From assembly GCA_964407165.1 (NCBI GenBank), contig CAYOUJ010000006.1:1-62484 (forward strand): a DNA stretch of 62,484 nt. The letters are read 5' to 3'. Shown one piece after another: positions 17,771 through 27,619 of the stretch; the stretch's first letter is position 1, and the number at the start of each line of letters is the position of its first letter. Source of the stretch: CAZPKH01 sp964407165 (lineage in GTDB: Bacteria; Bacteroidota; Bacteroidia; Bacteroidales; Muribaculaceae). The position numbers and the translations under genes are program-made. The notes beneath the pieces are model-generated. The model saw nothing but the letters and a program-made list of their open reading frames with translations, was not told where the DNA came from and did not search any database.

Positions 17771-19573
17771 CTACTCCTCAGCCTCGGGGGCCTCGGGGGC
17801 CTCGGGGGTCTCGGGTGTCTCGGGGGCCTCCGGGGCAGCTTCGGCAGGGGGTGTGACGGGCTGTGCCTGAGGTGCCGCCCCACGTTTGCGGCGCGTGCCG
17901 GGGGAAGGTGACGAGAATAGGGCGTCCATGCCGGGGGGATAGTCCATCACCTCATCGGGCGCCATGGGGCGCAGCTCGTCACCGTACCATTTGAACTGCG
18001 GCAGGGAATATGCCGAGCGCTTGGCCAAATAGAGCGGGACGACGTTTCCGGTGGTTTCGGGCCACATTTTCACGTGGTCTATCTCCCCCTCAGTGAAGTA
18101 TGCGTCAAGGAAGCTGCTCTCGGCGAAGGCGTATTTGTTATACGTCGAATCGTTCTCCATGGGGAACATGATAACCTGCACGTTGCCTTCGACATAAAGT
18201 CGCGTGATTGTGGAGTCACAAAACCAGGCAGTCATGTCGTTGCCGGCAAGTTGGTTGAAGCAGTCCTCTGCAACATGCTCGCCCATGATGCCGAACTCGG
18301 GGAGGCGTGCCCGGTCAACGGTTGAGTCGTTAAGGTGAATGTCGATGACGTTGCCGTAGATCTGCCGCTGGTCGCTCCAGATCATGGGGTGGTCATACAT
18401 ATGGAGTATGGAGTCGCGCTCGGTGAGGCTGAGGGAGTCGCACAGCCCCTGGACGTCGACACGATAGAAGCGCACGCGATGGAAAGCGTTGGTGACGCGC
18501 GTCGAGTCTATGAAGTCGCGGTAAGCGTTGATGGTGTCGCCGTGGAGATACAGGGTGTCTTTTTTTGAATACTCCTTGGCGAGGGCATTGCCGGTGACAA
18601 ATGCGCTGTCGCGTGTCTCGTTGTAATAGCCATAATCGCCAAAAAGGTCTGCCTTGTTGACCGTGTCGGTCAATATCATGTTTCCGAAGGCCTCCCCTAT
18701 CCCGCTCTGGCGGTCGTAAAAGAGGGTGTCGCCGGTAAGTGTGTTGCCCTTGTTGGTGATTACTGTCGAGCGGCTGTAGAGGTCAGCGACACCGGTGCGG
18801 GTGTTGTAATCTCCTGAAGAGGAGAGGATTGTGCCGTCCCGGTTGATGATGCGCGTGCGAGCGATGAGCTGGGCGACGTTGGTTGCCGTGTTGTAGGTCA
18901 GCGAGTCGGTGAACATCTGCAAGGTGTCGTTCTGGCGCGGGGAGAAGAGGTGGACGTTGTAATAGAAGAAGGCGTCCTTGGTGTTTGGGTAATAGTAGCC
19001 CTCGACAGAGGTGAGGGTGTTGAGCTTGTCTGAGAGCTTGCCGCCGACGTCGTAATAGCCGACGCTGGCCTTCATGTCGTAGTGGAAGATGTCGGTCTCG
19101 AGCTTGACATCGCGGTTGATCAGGCGAGCCTTCCGGCCGGTGCCACCATAGAGCACGGCCTGTTCGGTCATGCCGTTGTAGTTCAGCTCGTCGCCGTAGA
19201 CGAAGAGGGTGTCGCCCTGCTCCATACGCACGTTGCCGAAAGCGTCGAGTGAGTTGCTCTTCTCGTAGAAGTGGGCGCTGTCGCAGTACATGAACATGCC
19301 TCCCTTGCGAAACATTACGTTGCCGTAAAGGGTCATGTAGTCGGTGCTTACGCGCTCGTTCATTACCAGAGAGTCGGCCTTCTCGAGGAACACCTTGCCG
19401 GGCTGGTTGCGGTCGGCTGTGGGTATGATGGGCTTGATGGGAGGCACCACCTTGTTCTGCGCCAGCGAGGGCATGAGAGCGGTGAGCAACAAAAGCAGAC
19501 ATGCGCCCACTGCTGTCAGCGGGGCATGCCGGCGTGTATTGTGTCTGATATTAAGCTTTTTTATTTTATCCAT
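17771..19573 (-). CDS. OstA/LptA-like periplasmic protein
   Basis: Probably helps move lipopolysaccharide to the outer membrane. It has 600 residues: a membrane-spanning signal sequence (about 17-38), then a long run of OstA/LptA-type beta-jellyroll repeats with recurring G-N-V-x-F/M, D-x-L-x-Y and G-D-T-L-F-V-Y elements (from TDYMTLYGNVMFRKGG to about 430). It ends in a Pro/Glu tail of PEAPETPE units written in DNA as tandem 9-mers. The start codon overlaps the surA-like gene by 13 nt, so the two are translationally coupled. Clustering with two foldases supports a role in envelope assembly. Confidence 0.85.
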   Translation of the reverse strand: MDKIKKLNIRHNTRRHAPLTAVGACLLLLLTALMPSLAQNKVVPPIKPIIPTADRNQPGKVFLEKADSLVMNERVSTDYMTLYGNVMFRKGGMFMYCDSAHFYEKSNSLDAFGNVRMEQGDTLFVYGDELNYNGMTEQAVLYGGTGRKARLINRDVKLETDIFHYDMKASVGYYDVGGKLSDKLNTLTSVEGYYYPNTKDAFFYYNVHLFSPRQNDTLQMFTDSLTYNTATNVAQLIARTRIINRDGTILSSSGDYNTRTGVADLYSRSTVITNKGNTLTGDTLFYDRQSGIGEAFGNMILTDTVNKADLFGDYGYYNETRDSAFVTGNALAKEYSKKDTLYLHGDTINAYRDFIDSTRVTNAFHRVRFYRVDVQGLCDSLSLTERDSILHMYDHPMIWSDQRQIYGNVIDIHLNDSTVDRARLPEFGIMGEHVAEDCFNQLAGNDMTAWFCDSTITRLYVEGNVQVIMFPMENDSTYNKYAFAESSFLDAYFTEGEIDHVKMWPETTGNVVPLYLAKRSAYSLPQFKWYGDELRPMAPDEVMDYPPGMDALFSSPSPGTRRKRGAAPQAQPVTPPAEAAPEAPETPETPEAPEAPEAEE

Positions 19574-20919
19574 CCTTCGTGCTGGAACTGGCAGCTGCGC
19601 CAGGCTGGCTCGATGCGGATGTATGTCTCGCGTATCTTGCGGTCGAGCCAGTCACGCAGTATACGCCGGCGCTCGGCGCTCTCGGCCATCTCCTTGATGA
19701 GGGTGTAGTCGTCGGCCAGGTTGGCGCGGTGTGCGTCGAGACGCGCGGTGAGCTTCACCATGGCCACGACGTCGCGCTGCGTAGTCGGATCTTTCATGAT
19801 GAATGCGCGTGACACGTCGCCGGGCTGCATGTCGGCCACCACTTTTGCCACCTCCTGCGGGAGGTCTTTCATCTCAAAGTATGTGGTGCCCGTCTCGGCA
19901 TTGATCATCTGGCCCTTGTTGTTGCGGGTGTCCTTGTCCTGCGAGATGTAGGGGGCCACCTGCTCGAATGTGAAGCGGGCGGAGTCGACGATGTCGCCGC
20001 GGATTGAGTCGAGGCGGTTGACAGCCGCGATCAGGTCTTCGTCGCTTACCTTGGGGCGAAGGAGAATGTGGCGGGTGTTGACGCGGTCGCCGCGCTTCTC
20101 GATGAGCTGGATGATATGGTAGCCAAACTGGCTCTCGACGATGCGGCTGACGCGCTTGTTGTCGTTGAGGTTGAATGCGACTGCGGCATACTCGGGGTCG
20201 AGGTGAGCACGTCCCATGAAGCCGATCTCACCGCCTTTAGCGGCGCTGCCGGGGTCTTCGGAGTAGAGGATGGCGAGGGTGGAGAACTCAATCTCGCCGT
20301 TGTTGACGCGCTCTGAGAACTCGCGCAGGCGCTCCTTTACGCTCTCAATCTCCTGACGGGGGATGACGGGGTTGATGGTGACTATTTGCACCTGCACCTG
20401 CATGGGTATGAATGGCACGCTGTCTTCAGAGAGACCATTGTAATAGCGGCGCACGTCGGCAGGGGTAAGCTTGACATCCTTGGTGAGGGATGACTGTACT
20501 TGCTGGATGCGATATTGGTTGGTAATAAGCTCGGTCATCGACTCGCGCATCTCGGGGATAGTGCGGTGGAAATATTCCTCAACCTTCTCCTTTGAGCCGA
20601 GGTTAGTGATGAAGTAGTTGATGCGCGACTCCACCTGCTGGCTGACGAGCGAGGGTGAGACCTCAACAGTGTCGAGGTCGGCCTGGTGGAGGTAGAGCTT
20701 GTCAATGGCGAGGCGCTCGGGCACAAGGCAGTAAGGGTCGCCTGGCAGATCCTGCTTGTCGTAGATGAGCTGCTGGTAATACTCCTCGATCTCCGACTTC
20801 CATATAGGCTGGTCGCCCACCACCCAGGCAATCTCTTCAACGATATTGCTCTGGGCGCAGGCGATGCCAAATGCGGTGGCCACGAGGCCTGAGATGATGA
20901 ATGTTCGGGTAAGGTTCAT
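19561..20919 (-). CDS. SurA-like periplasmic peptidyl-prolyl isomerase
   Basis: Chaperone and proline isomerase for outer-membrane proteins. It has 452 residues with signal peptide MNLTRTFIISGLVATAFGIACA, a SurA N-terminal helical domain (EIAWVVGDQPIWKSEIEEYY), and two parvulin modules. The first has YSEDPGSAAKGGEIGFMGR and VSRIVESQFGYHIIQLIEKR; the second, near 285-390, is weaker. It lies 3 nt after the upstream foldase gene and overlaps the OstA-like gene. Confidence 0.9.
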   Translation of the reverse strand: MNLTRTFIISGLVATAFGIACAQSNIVEEIAWVVGDQPIWKSEIEEYYQQLIYDKQDLPGDPYCLVPERLAIDKLYLHQADLDTVEVSPSLVSQQVESRINYFITNLGSKEKVEEYFHRTIPEMRESMTELITNQYRIQQVQSSLTKDVKLTPADVRRYYNGLSEDSVPFIPMQVQVQIVTINPVIPRQEIESVKERLREFSERVNNGEIEFSTLAILYSEDPGSAAKGGEIGFMGRAHLDPEYAAVAFNLNDNKRVSRIVESQFGYHIIQLIEKRGDRVNTRHILLRPKVSDEDLIAAVNRLDSIRGDIVDSARFTFEQVAPYISQDKDTRNNKGQMINAETGTTYFEMKDLPQEVAKVVADMQPGDVSRAFIMKDPTTQRDVVAMVKLTARLDAHRANLADDYTLIKEMAESAERRRILRDWLDRKIRETYIRIEPAWRSCQFQHEGWIK

Positions 20920-20922
20920 AGG

Positions 20923-22866
20923 TTATTTAAGTGAATTGACCACTTCCTGGTTGATCTGCACGGGGTATCGTGCGCGCAAGGCCTCAATCCATTCGCGGTC
21001 GAGCTGCTGCTGGTAGTCTGCGGCCACAGCGCCCTTGACATCAGCGGCCTCCTCGGGCTGCTCGAGCATCACGCCGCCGAAGGCGAAGTATGACGGCCAG
21101 GAGGTGGAGGTGTTGTTGGGACGGTCGCCGCCGAAGAGGAGGAAGTCGGTGATGGCATTGTCGCCCTGGGCGGCGAGCACCTTCTCAATCTTCACCTGGC
21201 GGCCGAAGTGCTGCCGTGCGGCGATGACGGCCTCGGGGACGGCGAGGGTGCATGTGTCGAGATAGTTCTTGACCTCGCCCATGACGGAGTCGTTGGGGGT
21301 GAAGACCACGTAGCCCTTATAGTGGGGCTTGTCCCAAGTGTACTCAGAGCGGTGCGCCTGGAAGAAGGCGTTGAGGCCCTCGGTATCGGAGGTCGAGCGT
21401 TCCCACACGTTTGCATTGCTTACCTCGAAGAGGAGCATGCCGTCGCGATACTCGGCCAGCAGGTTGGCGAGCTCGGGGTGCTCGGCGGGAAGCCGGTCTA
21501 TGGCGTAGTCGCGCACTTGCTCGTTGAGCATGCTCTGCACAAGTTTCTCAAAGCGGGTGTAGATCTTCTCGGGAGTGTCGTCAGGCACAGCAGTCATTTT
21601 TTCAGCGACTTCTGCAACGGTAATCTTGCGATCGGCCACCGAGGCTACCACCTTGGTGTTAGCCTTGAGGGCAGCCAAAGCGGCATCGTATGTGCCGGCC
21701 TTCTCAATGTCTTTCTTCACGGCCTTCATCACTTTGGCGTCGGTCTTGGCCTTGTAGAGCTTGGCATAGTTTGCCACGGAAGCGTCGGCAGCCATGTTGG
21801 CGCGCTCGTCGTGCTGAATGACGTTGAGGATGTCGGGGCGAAGAGTCTCCAGGGATGCCCCGGGACGCGAGGCGAGGCGCTGGATGATATGATAGCCGAA
21901 CGATGTGGCGATTGGACGGGAGATGTCGCCGTCGGCCATGGCAAAGACTGCGCGGTCAAACTCAGGCACCATGTCGCCGAAGCTGAACCAGCCGAGGTCG
22001 CCCCCCTTGCTCTGCGAGCCGGGGTCCTCGCTCTCGCGGCGTGCCATGTCGCCGAAGTCGGCGCCGGCTATCACGAGCTCATAGATGGAGTCGATGCGCT
22101 CGCGCTGACGGTTTTTGAGTGAGTCGGAGACATTGCGGGTGACCTTAAGGATATGGCGCGCATGAACCTGGCCGGGATCTTGACGTACGCTGTCTACACG
22201 GACGAGGAAGAATCCGAAAGGAAACTCCTGCACCTCAGACACCTCACCGACGGGAACGGCATATACGGCCTTCTCGAAGGCGTAGGGGTAGCGGTTGGCC
22301 TTCATCCACCCCATCACCCCGTGGTTCTTGTCGACAGAGAAACGGTCGGCCATCTGCGCGAAGTCGGCGCGGCCGGCCACTATCTCGGCGCGTATGCTGT
22401 CGATGCGCTCTTTGACGCCGAGGCGCTCGGCGGGCATGCGTCCGCCGTACATCATGATATAGTTGACGTATCGGTTTTCCTGGAAATGGTCATAGACCTC
22501 CTGAACGAGAGCGTCTTCCACGGTGTGATCCACCATATAAGGCGCGGCGAGGTCGTCGCGGTAGCGCGCATACTCGGCCTTGAAGGCGGCGGTGGTGTCG
22601 ACACCGGTAGCCTCAGCCTCGGCCACTTTGAGCTTGTAGTTGACAAACATGTCGAGGTATTCGTCGACGGTGGTAGGCTGAGTCTGCTGTGAGTTGTTCT
22701 TGTTGTAAAGATACTCAAACTCGCTCAGCATAATCTGCTTGCCATTGATGGTCATGATGACGGGATCGGTGGCAGGCTTGGTGTCGTTTTTTTTGGCCGA
22801 GATGTTGCCCACGACAGAGAGGGCTGCGAGGGCGACGACGGCGAGAGGTAAAAGACGTTTTTTCAT
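20923..22866 (-). CDS. PpiC/SurA-type peptidyl-prolyl isomerase
   Basis: A second periplasmic foldase, 647 residues from the ATG at 22866 (MKKRLLPLAVVALAALSVVG). The longer in-frame start at 23004 would run into the terminator of guaB and lacks a signal peptide at its N-terminus. It shows a helical N-region (MTINGKQIMLSEFEYLYNKN), a parvulin domain near 125-225 (FAQMADRFSVDKNHGVMGWM), a second near 230-330 (RRESEDPGSQSKGGDLGWFS and ISRPIATSFGYHIIQRL), and a C-terminal chaperone-like region with YAIDRLPAEHPELANLL. First of the foldase-OstA operon; no TAnnTTTG promoter was seen upstream. Confidence 0.88.
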   Translation of the reverse strand: MKKRLLPLAVVALAALSVVGNISAKKNDTKPATDPVIMTINGKQIMLSEFEYLYNKNNSQQTQPTTVDEYLDMFVNYKLKVAEAEATGVDTTAAFKAEYARYRDDLAAPYMVDHTVEDALVQEVYDHFQENRYVNYIMMYGGRMPAERLGVKERIDSIRAEIVAGRADFAQMADRFSVDKNHGVMGWMKANRYPYAFEKAVYAVPVGEVSEVQEFPFGFFLVRVDSVRQDPGQVHARHILKVTRNVSDSLKNRQRERIDSIYELVIAGADFGDMARRESEDPGSQSKGGDLGWFSFGDMVPEFDRAVFAMADGDISRPIATSFGYHIIQRLASRPGASLETLRPDILNVIQHDERANMAADASVANYAKLYKAKTDAKVMKAVKKDIEKAGTYDAALAALKANTKVVASVADRKITVAEVAEKMTAVPDDTPEKIYTRFEKLVQSMLNEQVRDYAIDRLPAEHPELANLLAEYRDGMLLFEVSNANVWERSTSDTEGLNAFFQAHRSEYTWDKPHYKGYVVFTPNDSVMGEVKNYLDTCTLAVPEAVIAARQHFGRQVKIEKVLAAQGDNAITDFLLFGGDRPNNTSTSWPSYFAFGGVMLEQPEEAADVKGAVAADYQQQLDREWIEALRARYPVQINQEVVNSLK

Positions 22867-22998
22867 TTTTGGTTTTTGACGAATATTCTTGAAGGGAGTG
22901 AGTGCAGGTGGTCGTTCAGCACACTGCACCTTCATTGAAAACGCGCGCGAAGTGGGTAATATTGCGCGTGCGCCTGAAAAAATTGTGTTGTTGGTGCT

Positions 22999-23055
22999 AA
23001 ACAACGGATTTCACGGATTATTGTTTAATCTGTGAAATCCGAGAAATCCGTTGTT
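22999..23055. terminator. ACGGATTTC word stem-loop after guaB
   Basis: ACAACGGATTTCACGGATTA faces TTAATCTGTGAAATCC and GAGAAATCCGTTGT. The word GGATTTC appears twice per arm. It is placed just after the guaB stop on the minus strand. Confidence 0.75.
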
Positions 23056-23062
23056 TCGGTGG

Positions 23063-24541
23063 TTAGTTGCGGACGGCGCTGTAGTTGGGGGCCTCGGAGG
23101 TGATGGCCACGTCGTGGGGATGGCTCTCGAGGACGCCGGCGGCGGTGATGCGGGTGAACTTGGCCTGGTGCAGAGCCTCGATGTCGGGGGCGCCGCAGTA
23201 GCCCATACCGGCGCGTAGTCCGCCGAGCATCTGGTATACCACCTCCTGGAGGGAGCCCTTGTATGGCACGCGGGCGGCGATGCCCTCGGGAACGAGCTTC
23301 TTTGCATCGGTCTGATCGGCCTGGAAATAACGGTCCTTGGAGCCTTTCTCCATGGCCTCGAGGGAACCCATGCCACGGTATGACTTATATTTGCGGCCGT
23401 TGAAGATGATTGTCTCGCCGGGGCTCTCCTCCACACCGGCGAGCATGCCGCCGAGCATGACAGAGTAACCGCCGGCGGCGAGGGCCTTTACGATGTCGCC
23501 GCTATAGCGTATGCCGCCGTCGGCAATGAGGGGGACGCCGGTGCCTTCGAGAGCCTTGGCGACGTCGTAGACGGCGGTAAGCTGGGGCACGCCTACGCCG
23601 GCGATGACGCGGGTGGTGCAGATGGAGCCGGGGCCGATGCCCACCTTTACGCCGTCGGCACCGTTGTCAACCAGGAACTTGGCTGCCTCACCGGTGGCGA
23701 TGTTGCCGACGACGACGTCGATATTGGGGTATGCCTCTTTGATGGCGTGGAGCTTGCCGACGACGCCCTGGCTGTGGCCGTGGGCGGTGTCGATGACTAT
23801 GGCGTCGACGCCGGCCTTGACGAGGGCCTCGACGCGCTCCATGGTGTCACCGGTTACTCCCACGCCGGCGGCGACACGGAGGCGCCCTAACTCATCCTTG
23901 CAGGCGTTGGGCTTGTCTTTTGCCTTGGTGATGTCTTTGTAGGTGACTAGGCCGACCAGGCGCCCCTCCGCGTCGACCACGGGAAGCTTCTCAATCTTGT
24001 GCTCCTGGAGAATGCGGGCGGCCTCCTCGAGGTTGGTCGACTGGGATGTGGTGACCAGGCCTTGGGAGGTCATCACCTCGCTGACGGGGCGCTTGGGATT
24101 GGCCTCAAAGCGGAGGTCGCGGTTGGTGACGATGCCGACGAGCAGCCCGTCGTCGTCTACCACGGGGATGCCGCCGATGTGATATTCCTCCATCATCTTG
24201 AGGGCGTCGCCGACGGTGGCGGTGCGCTTGATGGTGACGGGGTCGTAGATCATGCCGTTTTCGGCACGCTTGACGGCGTGCACCTGGCGCGCCTGCTCGG
24301 CGATGGACATGTTTTTGTGAATTACGCCGATGCCGCCCTCACGGGCGATGGCAATGGCCATCGACGCCTCGGTGACGGTATCCATGGCCGCCGAGACGAT
24401 GGGGACGTTGAGAGTGATGTTACGGGAGAACTTGGTGCGGAGGTTTACCTCGCGAGGGAGCACTTGGGAATAAGCGGGTATGAGGAGGACGTCATCAAAA
24501 GTGAGGCCCTCCATTTTAACACGGTCAGCAATAAACGACAT
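23063..24541 (-). CDS. guaB: IMP dehydrogenase
   Basis: Oxidises IMP to XMP, the committed step of guanine nucleotide synthesis, in the cytosol. It is full-length at 492 residues: the start MSFIADRVKMEGLTFDDVLL, two CBS domains (about 95-205), the catalytic loop GIGPGSICTTRVI with Cys308, the phosphate-binding DGGIRYSGDI, and the mobile flap with EGIAARVPYKG. It has its own promoter element 37 nt upstream. Confidence 0.98.
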   Translation of the reverse strand: MSFIADRVKMEGLTFDDVLLIPAYSQVLPREVNLRTKFSRNITLNVPIVSAAMDTVTEASMAIAIAREGGIGVIHKNMSIAEQARQVHAVKRAENGMIYDPVTIKRTATVGDALKMMEEYHIGGIPVVDDDGLLVGIVTNRDLRFEANPKRPVSEVMTSQGLVTTSQSTNLEEAARILQEHKIEKLPVVDAEGRLVGLVTYKDITKAKDKPNACKDELGRLRVAAGVGVTGDTMERVEALVKAGVDAIVIDTAHGHSQGVVGKLHAIKEAYPNIDVVVGNIATGEAAKFLVDNGADGVKVGIGPGSICTTRVIAGVGVPQLTAVYDVAKALEGTGVPLIADGGIRYSGDIVKALAAGGYSVMLGGMLAGVEESPGETIIFNGRKYKSYRGMGSLEAMEKGSKDRYFQADQTDAKKLVPEGIAARVPYKGSLQEVVYQMLGGLRAGMGYCGAPDIEALHQAKFTRITAAGVLESHPHDVAITSEAPNYSAVRN

Positions 24542-24577
24542 ATTCAGACGAGAGTTGTTTTATGGTTTTATTGCGCA

Positions 24578-24585
24578 CAAAGGTA
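24578..24585 (-). promoter_or_regulatory. Promoter -7 element of guaB
   Basis: The plus strand reads CAAAGGTA, i.e. TACCTTTG on the minus strand, matching TAnnTTTG, 37 nt before the guaB start codon. Confidence 0.8.
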
Positions 24586-24645
24586 AGCATTTTTTCCGAT
24601 AGTGCAATAAATAATTTTTTTGGGCTGAAATTTATCCGGTTACAT

Positions 24646-24686
24646 GATTAGCCGATTAAGGAGCGATGCTTCTTAATCGGCTAATC
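24646..24686. terminator. GATTAGCCGATTAAG stem-loop
   Basis: A perfect 15-bp stem (GATTAGCCGATTAAG and complement) with an 11-nt loop, followed by three more direct copies of CGGGTAAT. It lies between guaB and the end of the C10 peptidase gene. Confidence 0.75.
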
Positions 24687-24718
24687 GGGTAATCGGGTAA
24701 TCGGGTAACGCGAGAGGG

Positions 24719-24743
24719 GCGGGGCGCGGGGGCGCCGCCCCGC
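24719..24743. repeat. GC-rich palindrome downstream of the C10 peptidase gene
   Basis: Full-length copy, three bases beyond the peptidase stop codon, in the same position and orientation as the copy after mutS2. Confidence 0.85.
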
Positions 24744-24746
24744 TCC

Positions 24747-27515
24747 TTACTTGATGCGCACTTTGATGGCGGAGGAGCCGCGGCGGAGTATGTAGACGCC
24801 GGATGTCGGGTTGGTCACGCGGATGCCTTGGAGGTTATAATACTCCTCGGGGGCTTCGGTGTCGGCGTTTATGCCCTCGATGCCAACGAGGCCGTTGGTG
24901 ACAGCAATGGAATAAGGACCGGTGAGGAGCCCGTATTCATCACCCATCACGCTCATTTGGTATGTTATGTCGGACCAGAGGTTGTCGAATTGTCCGCTGA
25001 ATGTGAGGGTCTTGGCCTCACCCGTCCGAAGCGTGATGTACTGACTGGAGGTGTTGACAATGGAGTATGTACTGTCAGCGGGGATAAAGGAGCAATATAC
25101 ACTGTCGGCCCACTCCCCGGAGATACATTCTATCTCTACCTCGATGCGGCCTTCTTGGGCGTCGATAGTCGTAATAGCGTCGCCTGTATTGCCATCGACT
25201 ATGACGTTTTTGACAGCAGCCTCAGGATGGATGCCGTTGTCGTAGAGGATGGGATAGGTGTTGTCGCCGATCATGGTGTAGACGGTGTCTTCGACGGTGT
25301 AAACCGAGAGGTAATACTGGCCGTTAGGGAGGCTGTCGGGAGCGGTGACGCGCAGGGGCGCGCGGAAGGCGCCGGCGGCTAAGATGTCGATGGTCTGCGC
25401 GTCGCCTTTGGCGCATATCTCGTATGTGTCAGGCTCGCCGGCGGTGCCGGAGATCATGCACACGGCCACGGTGGCGGTGACGTCCTTGGTGGTGGAGATC
25501 ATGGAGGTGGCGGTGACCGTGTTGCCAGCCATAAGTGTATCGGTGTCAGGCGAGATGGAAGAGATGTATGCCGAGAGCCGGGCGGGGGTCTCATCCTTCT
25601 TTACCACGATGGCGGTGGAGGCGTAGGTGTTGGTGCCGTCGGTGTTCTGCAGCTCGACGGTGTAGTTGCCCGGCTCGAGGGTCTCGGGGAATGTCAGGGG
25701 GAAGATGGCACGGGAGGTTCCGGCGGTGAGGGCCATGGAGAGCGTGCCTGTGGCCTGCGTGACGCCCGTGGAGTCTACCAGGGCCACCTGCATCTCGCCG
25801 GTGTAGCCGGAGGGCGCGGTGATGCTGAAGGTGAAGTTGTATTTCTCGCCTGCGCGGTAGCCGTCCTCGGTGACGTCAGAGCCGACATATTCAGCGGTGA
25901 TAGGCTCGAAGTCGGTCTGTGAGAAGGTGACGGTGGAGGAGGTGACTACGCAGTGGAGGAAGGTCTGGCCCAACGAGGCGTTAGCCTTGCACTTGGTCCA
26001 CTCGCCGCCGTCGGGCTTGAAGGCGGGCCAGAGGTTATACTCGCCAAGGGGCAGGTCGTCGGCATATATCATCATGGCGTAGAAGCCGTGGTAATAGCCG
26101 TCGGAGGTGTTGGCGACGGTGCTCTGTGTGCCGTAGGTGACGGTGGTGCGGTTGCCGGTGACGTCCTCGAGTATTACGCCGAGGGTGGGCGAGGGGATGT
26201 CCCAGATGCCGGTGTTGTAATAGGCGTTGAAGGTGGCGTCGTCGCCGAGTCCTCGGAAGTAGATGATGGTGGAGGAGGTCGACTTTGAGAACGACCACTT
26301 TGCGGTGGTGGAGGTGCGGGTTGAGGTAGGAGCGAGGTAGCCGCCGGTGCTCAGGGCGTAGACTTTTGCGCCGGTCTGTCCTTCGACTGCCGGGCGGCAA
26401 TGGTACATGATGGCGTTGTCGTAGTTATAGCCGGCCTCGCCGCTGCCGCCGCCGATGCCTTGGCCCTCGGGATAGAGGTTGCTCAGCAGGAAGTAGCCGT
26501 TGTAAGAGCCTTCCCAGCCCCAGTTGAAGTGGAAGTAAGAGTTGTTGGAATATCCGTCGCATACGAAGGCGTGGCCTGCGGAGCCGTCGTTGCCGTCATA
26601 GTAAAGTGGGCGTCCTGCCTCAAGCTCGCTGTAGACCAACTCCTCCCACTCGGCGTCGGTGTACCAGTCGCGCATTTCGAGCGACATGCCGGCGTCGTAT
26701 TTGAGATAGTTGATCATGCCGGCGGCGGCTGTGGAGCCGTATGCTCCGGAGCCGCTGGTGCCGTAGCTCATGTCGGCGGCCACGCCGCAGGCATACATCA
26801 GGGTGGCGATGGCTTCGCGCTGCGCCGAGGTGCCGGTGGTGGAGGTGGGATAGCCGTTGAGCATGTTTGTCCAGTCGAAGGTGGTGTTGGCGTAGTCAAA
26901 CGAGAGGGTCTTGTTGTTCCAGGTATATGAATGGCTGCCAGTGCCGGTGAGGGGCCACTCGTGCACCTTCATCACCTGTGCCATGGCGGTGGCCACGCAA
27001 CCGGTGTAGCAGTAGCGGGTGCCGGACTTGGGGCACTTGTTGTAATATGGCGCGCCCTGGTTCCAAGTGGTCTGGCACAGGGGGGCGATGGCGGCGCGGT
27101 CGGTGGACATAAGCGGCCGGTAGTCGGTGCTCCCCGCGGCAGCCGCGGCGGCTATCTGCGCGGAGGCGCGGTCGAGCCACCACTGCACGTTCGAGGGAAT
27201 GTCCTCGGCCTCAAACACGTCGGTGTCAGAATATCCGATAACGGGGGTGACTGCGTCATCGGCCGCGACTATTAGGAAGCCGGTGCCTTGTGTCGGCGTA
27301 AAGACGTAGAGCGTGGCAGCTTCGGTGGCCTTGTCAACCTGCGTGTATGCGAGTGACATAGAGGTGGCCGATGCCGATGTTAAGATAGCGGGACGCGATG
27401 AGGCCACTCCGCTCCGACGTGCCGCCGCCAGGGCAGCCTCAGGGGTCAAAGGGGCTGCGGTTGCCGTCGCCGCTGCCAATATTGCGGTTGCAAGTGTCAG
27501 AGTTATTCCTTTCAT
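24747..27515 (-). CDS. C10 (streptopain-like) cysteine peptidase with T9SS-type C-terminal tail
   Basis: Secreted cysteine protease of 922 residues. The start at 27515 gives signal peptide MKGITLTLATAILAAATATA; an adjacent ATG at 27518 is equally possible, and the promoter at 27572 excludes longer forms. A SpeB-like propeptide (about 20-150) precedes the peptidase domain: TGCVATAMAQVM with catalytic Cys173, GHAFVCDGY with catalytic His315, and HFNWGWEGSYNG. Beta-sandwich modules follow. The final 45 residues (YYNLQGIRVTNPTSGVYILR and the basic end KVRIK) look like a type IX secretion sorting domain. A por/gld cluster a few kb away makes T9SS export likely. Confidence 0.9.
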   Translation of the reverse strand: MKGITLTLATAILAAATATAAPLTPEAALAAARRSGVASSRPAILTSASATSMSLAYTQVDKATEAATLYVFTPTQGTGFLIVAADDAVTPVIGYSDTDVFEAEDIPSNVQWWLDRASAQIAAAAAAGSTDYRPLMSTDRAAIAPLCQTTWNQGAPYYNKCPKSGTRYCYTGCVATAMAQVMKVHEWPLTGTGSHSYTWNNKTLSFDYANTTFDWTNMLNGYPTSTTGTSAQREAIATLMYACGVAADMSYGTSGSGAYGSTAAAGMINYLKYDAGMSLEMRDWYTDAEWEELVYSELEAGRPLYYDGNDGSAGHAFVCDGYSNNSYFHFNWGWEGSYNGYFLLSNLYPEGQGIGGGSGEAGYNYDNAIMYHCRPAVEGQTGAKVYALSTGGYLAPTSTRTSTTAKWSFSKSTSSTIIYFRGLGDDATFNAYYNTGIWDIPSPTLGVILEDVTGNRTTVTYGTQSTVANTSDGYYHGFYAMMIYADDLPLGEYNLWPAFKPDGGEWTKCKANASLGQTFLHCVVTSSTVTFSQTDFEPITAEYVGSDVTEDGYRAGEKYNFTFSITAPSGYTGEMQVALVDSTGVTQATGTLSMALTAGTSRAIFPLTFPETLEPGNYTVELQNTDGTNTYASTAIVVKKDETPARLSAYISSISPDTDTLMAGNTVTATSMISTTKDVTATVAVCMISGTAGEPDTYEICAKGDAQTIDILAAGAFRAPLRVTAPDSLPNGQYYLSVYTVEDTVYTMIGDNTYPILYDNGIHPEAAVKNVIVDGNTGDAITTIDAQEGRIEVEIECISGEWADSVYCSFIPADSTYSIVNTSSQYITLRTGEAKTLTFSGQFDNLWSDITYQMSVMGDEYGLLTGPYSIAVTNGLVGIEGINADTEAPEEYYNLQGIRVTNPTSGVYILRRGSSAIKVRIK

Positions 27516-27571
27516 CATAGCAGTGTTCAGTTGATGATGTGATGATTCGAATGAGTAGGTTTTGAAAAAGG

Positions 27572-27579
27572 CAAAAGTA
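27572..27579 (-). promoter_or_regulatory. Promoter -7 element of the C10 peptidase gene
   Basis: The minus strand reads TACTTTTG, with a TTGTG -33-like element about 20 nt further upstream (27599-27603). Its position fixes the start codon at 27515/27518. Confidence 0.7.
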
Positions 27580-27619
27580 CAAACTTTTTTTAACTTTCGC
27601 ACAATTTTCGGCAAAGAAT

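Noticed and set aside
21208..22122. 304-codon plus-strand frame inside the PpiC gene
   Set aside because: No recognisable protein; the minus strand encodes two parvulin domains in an operon.
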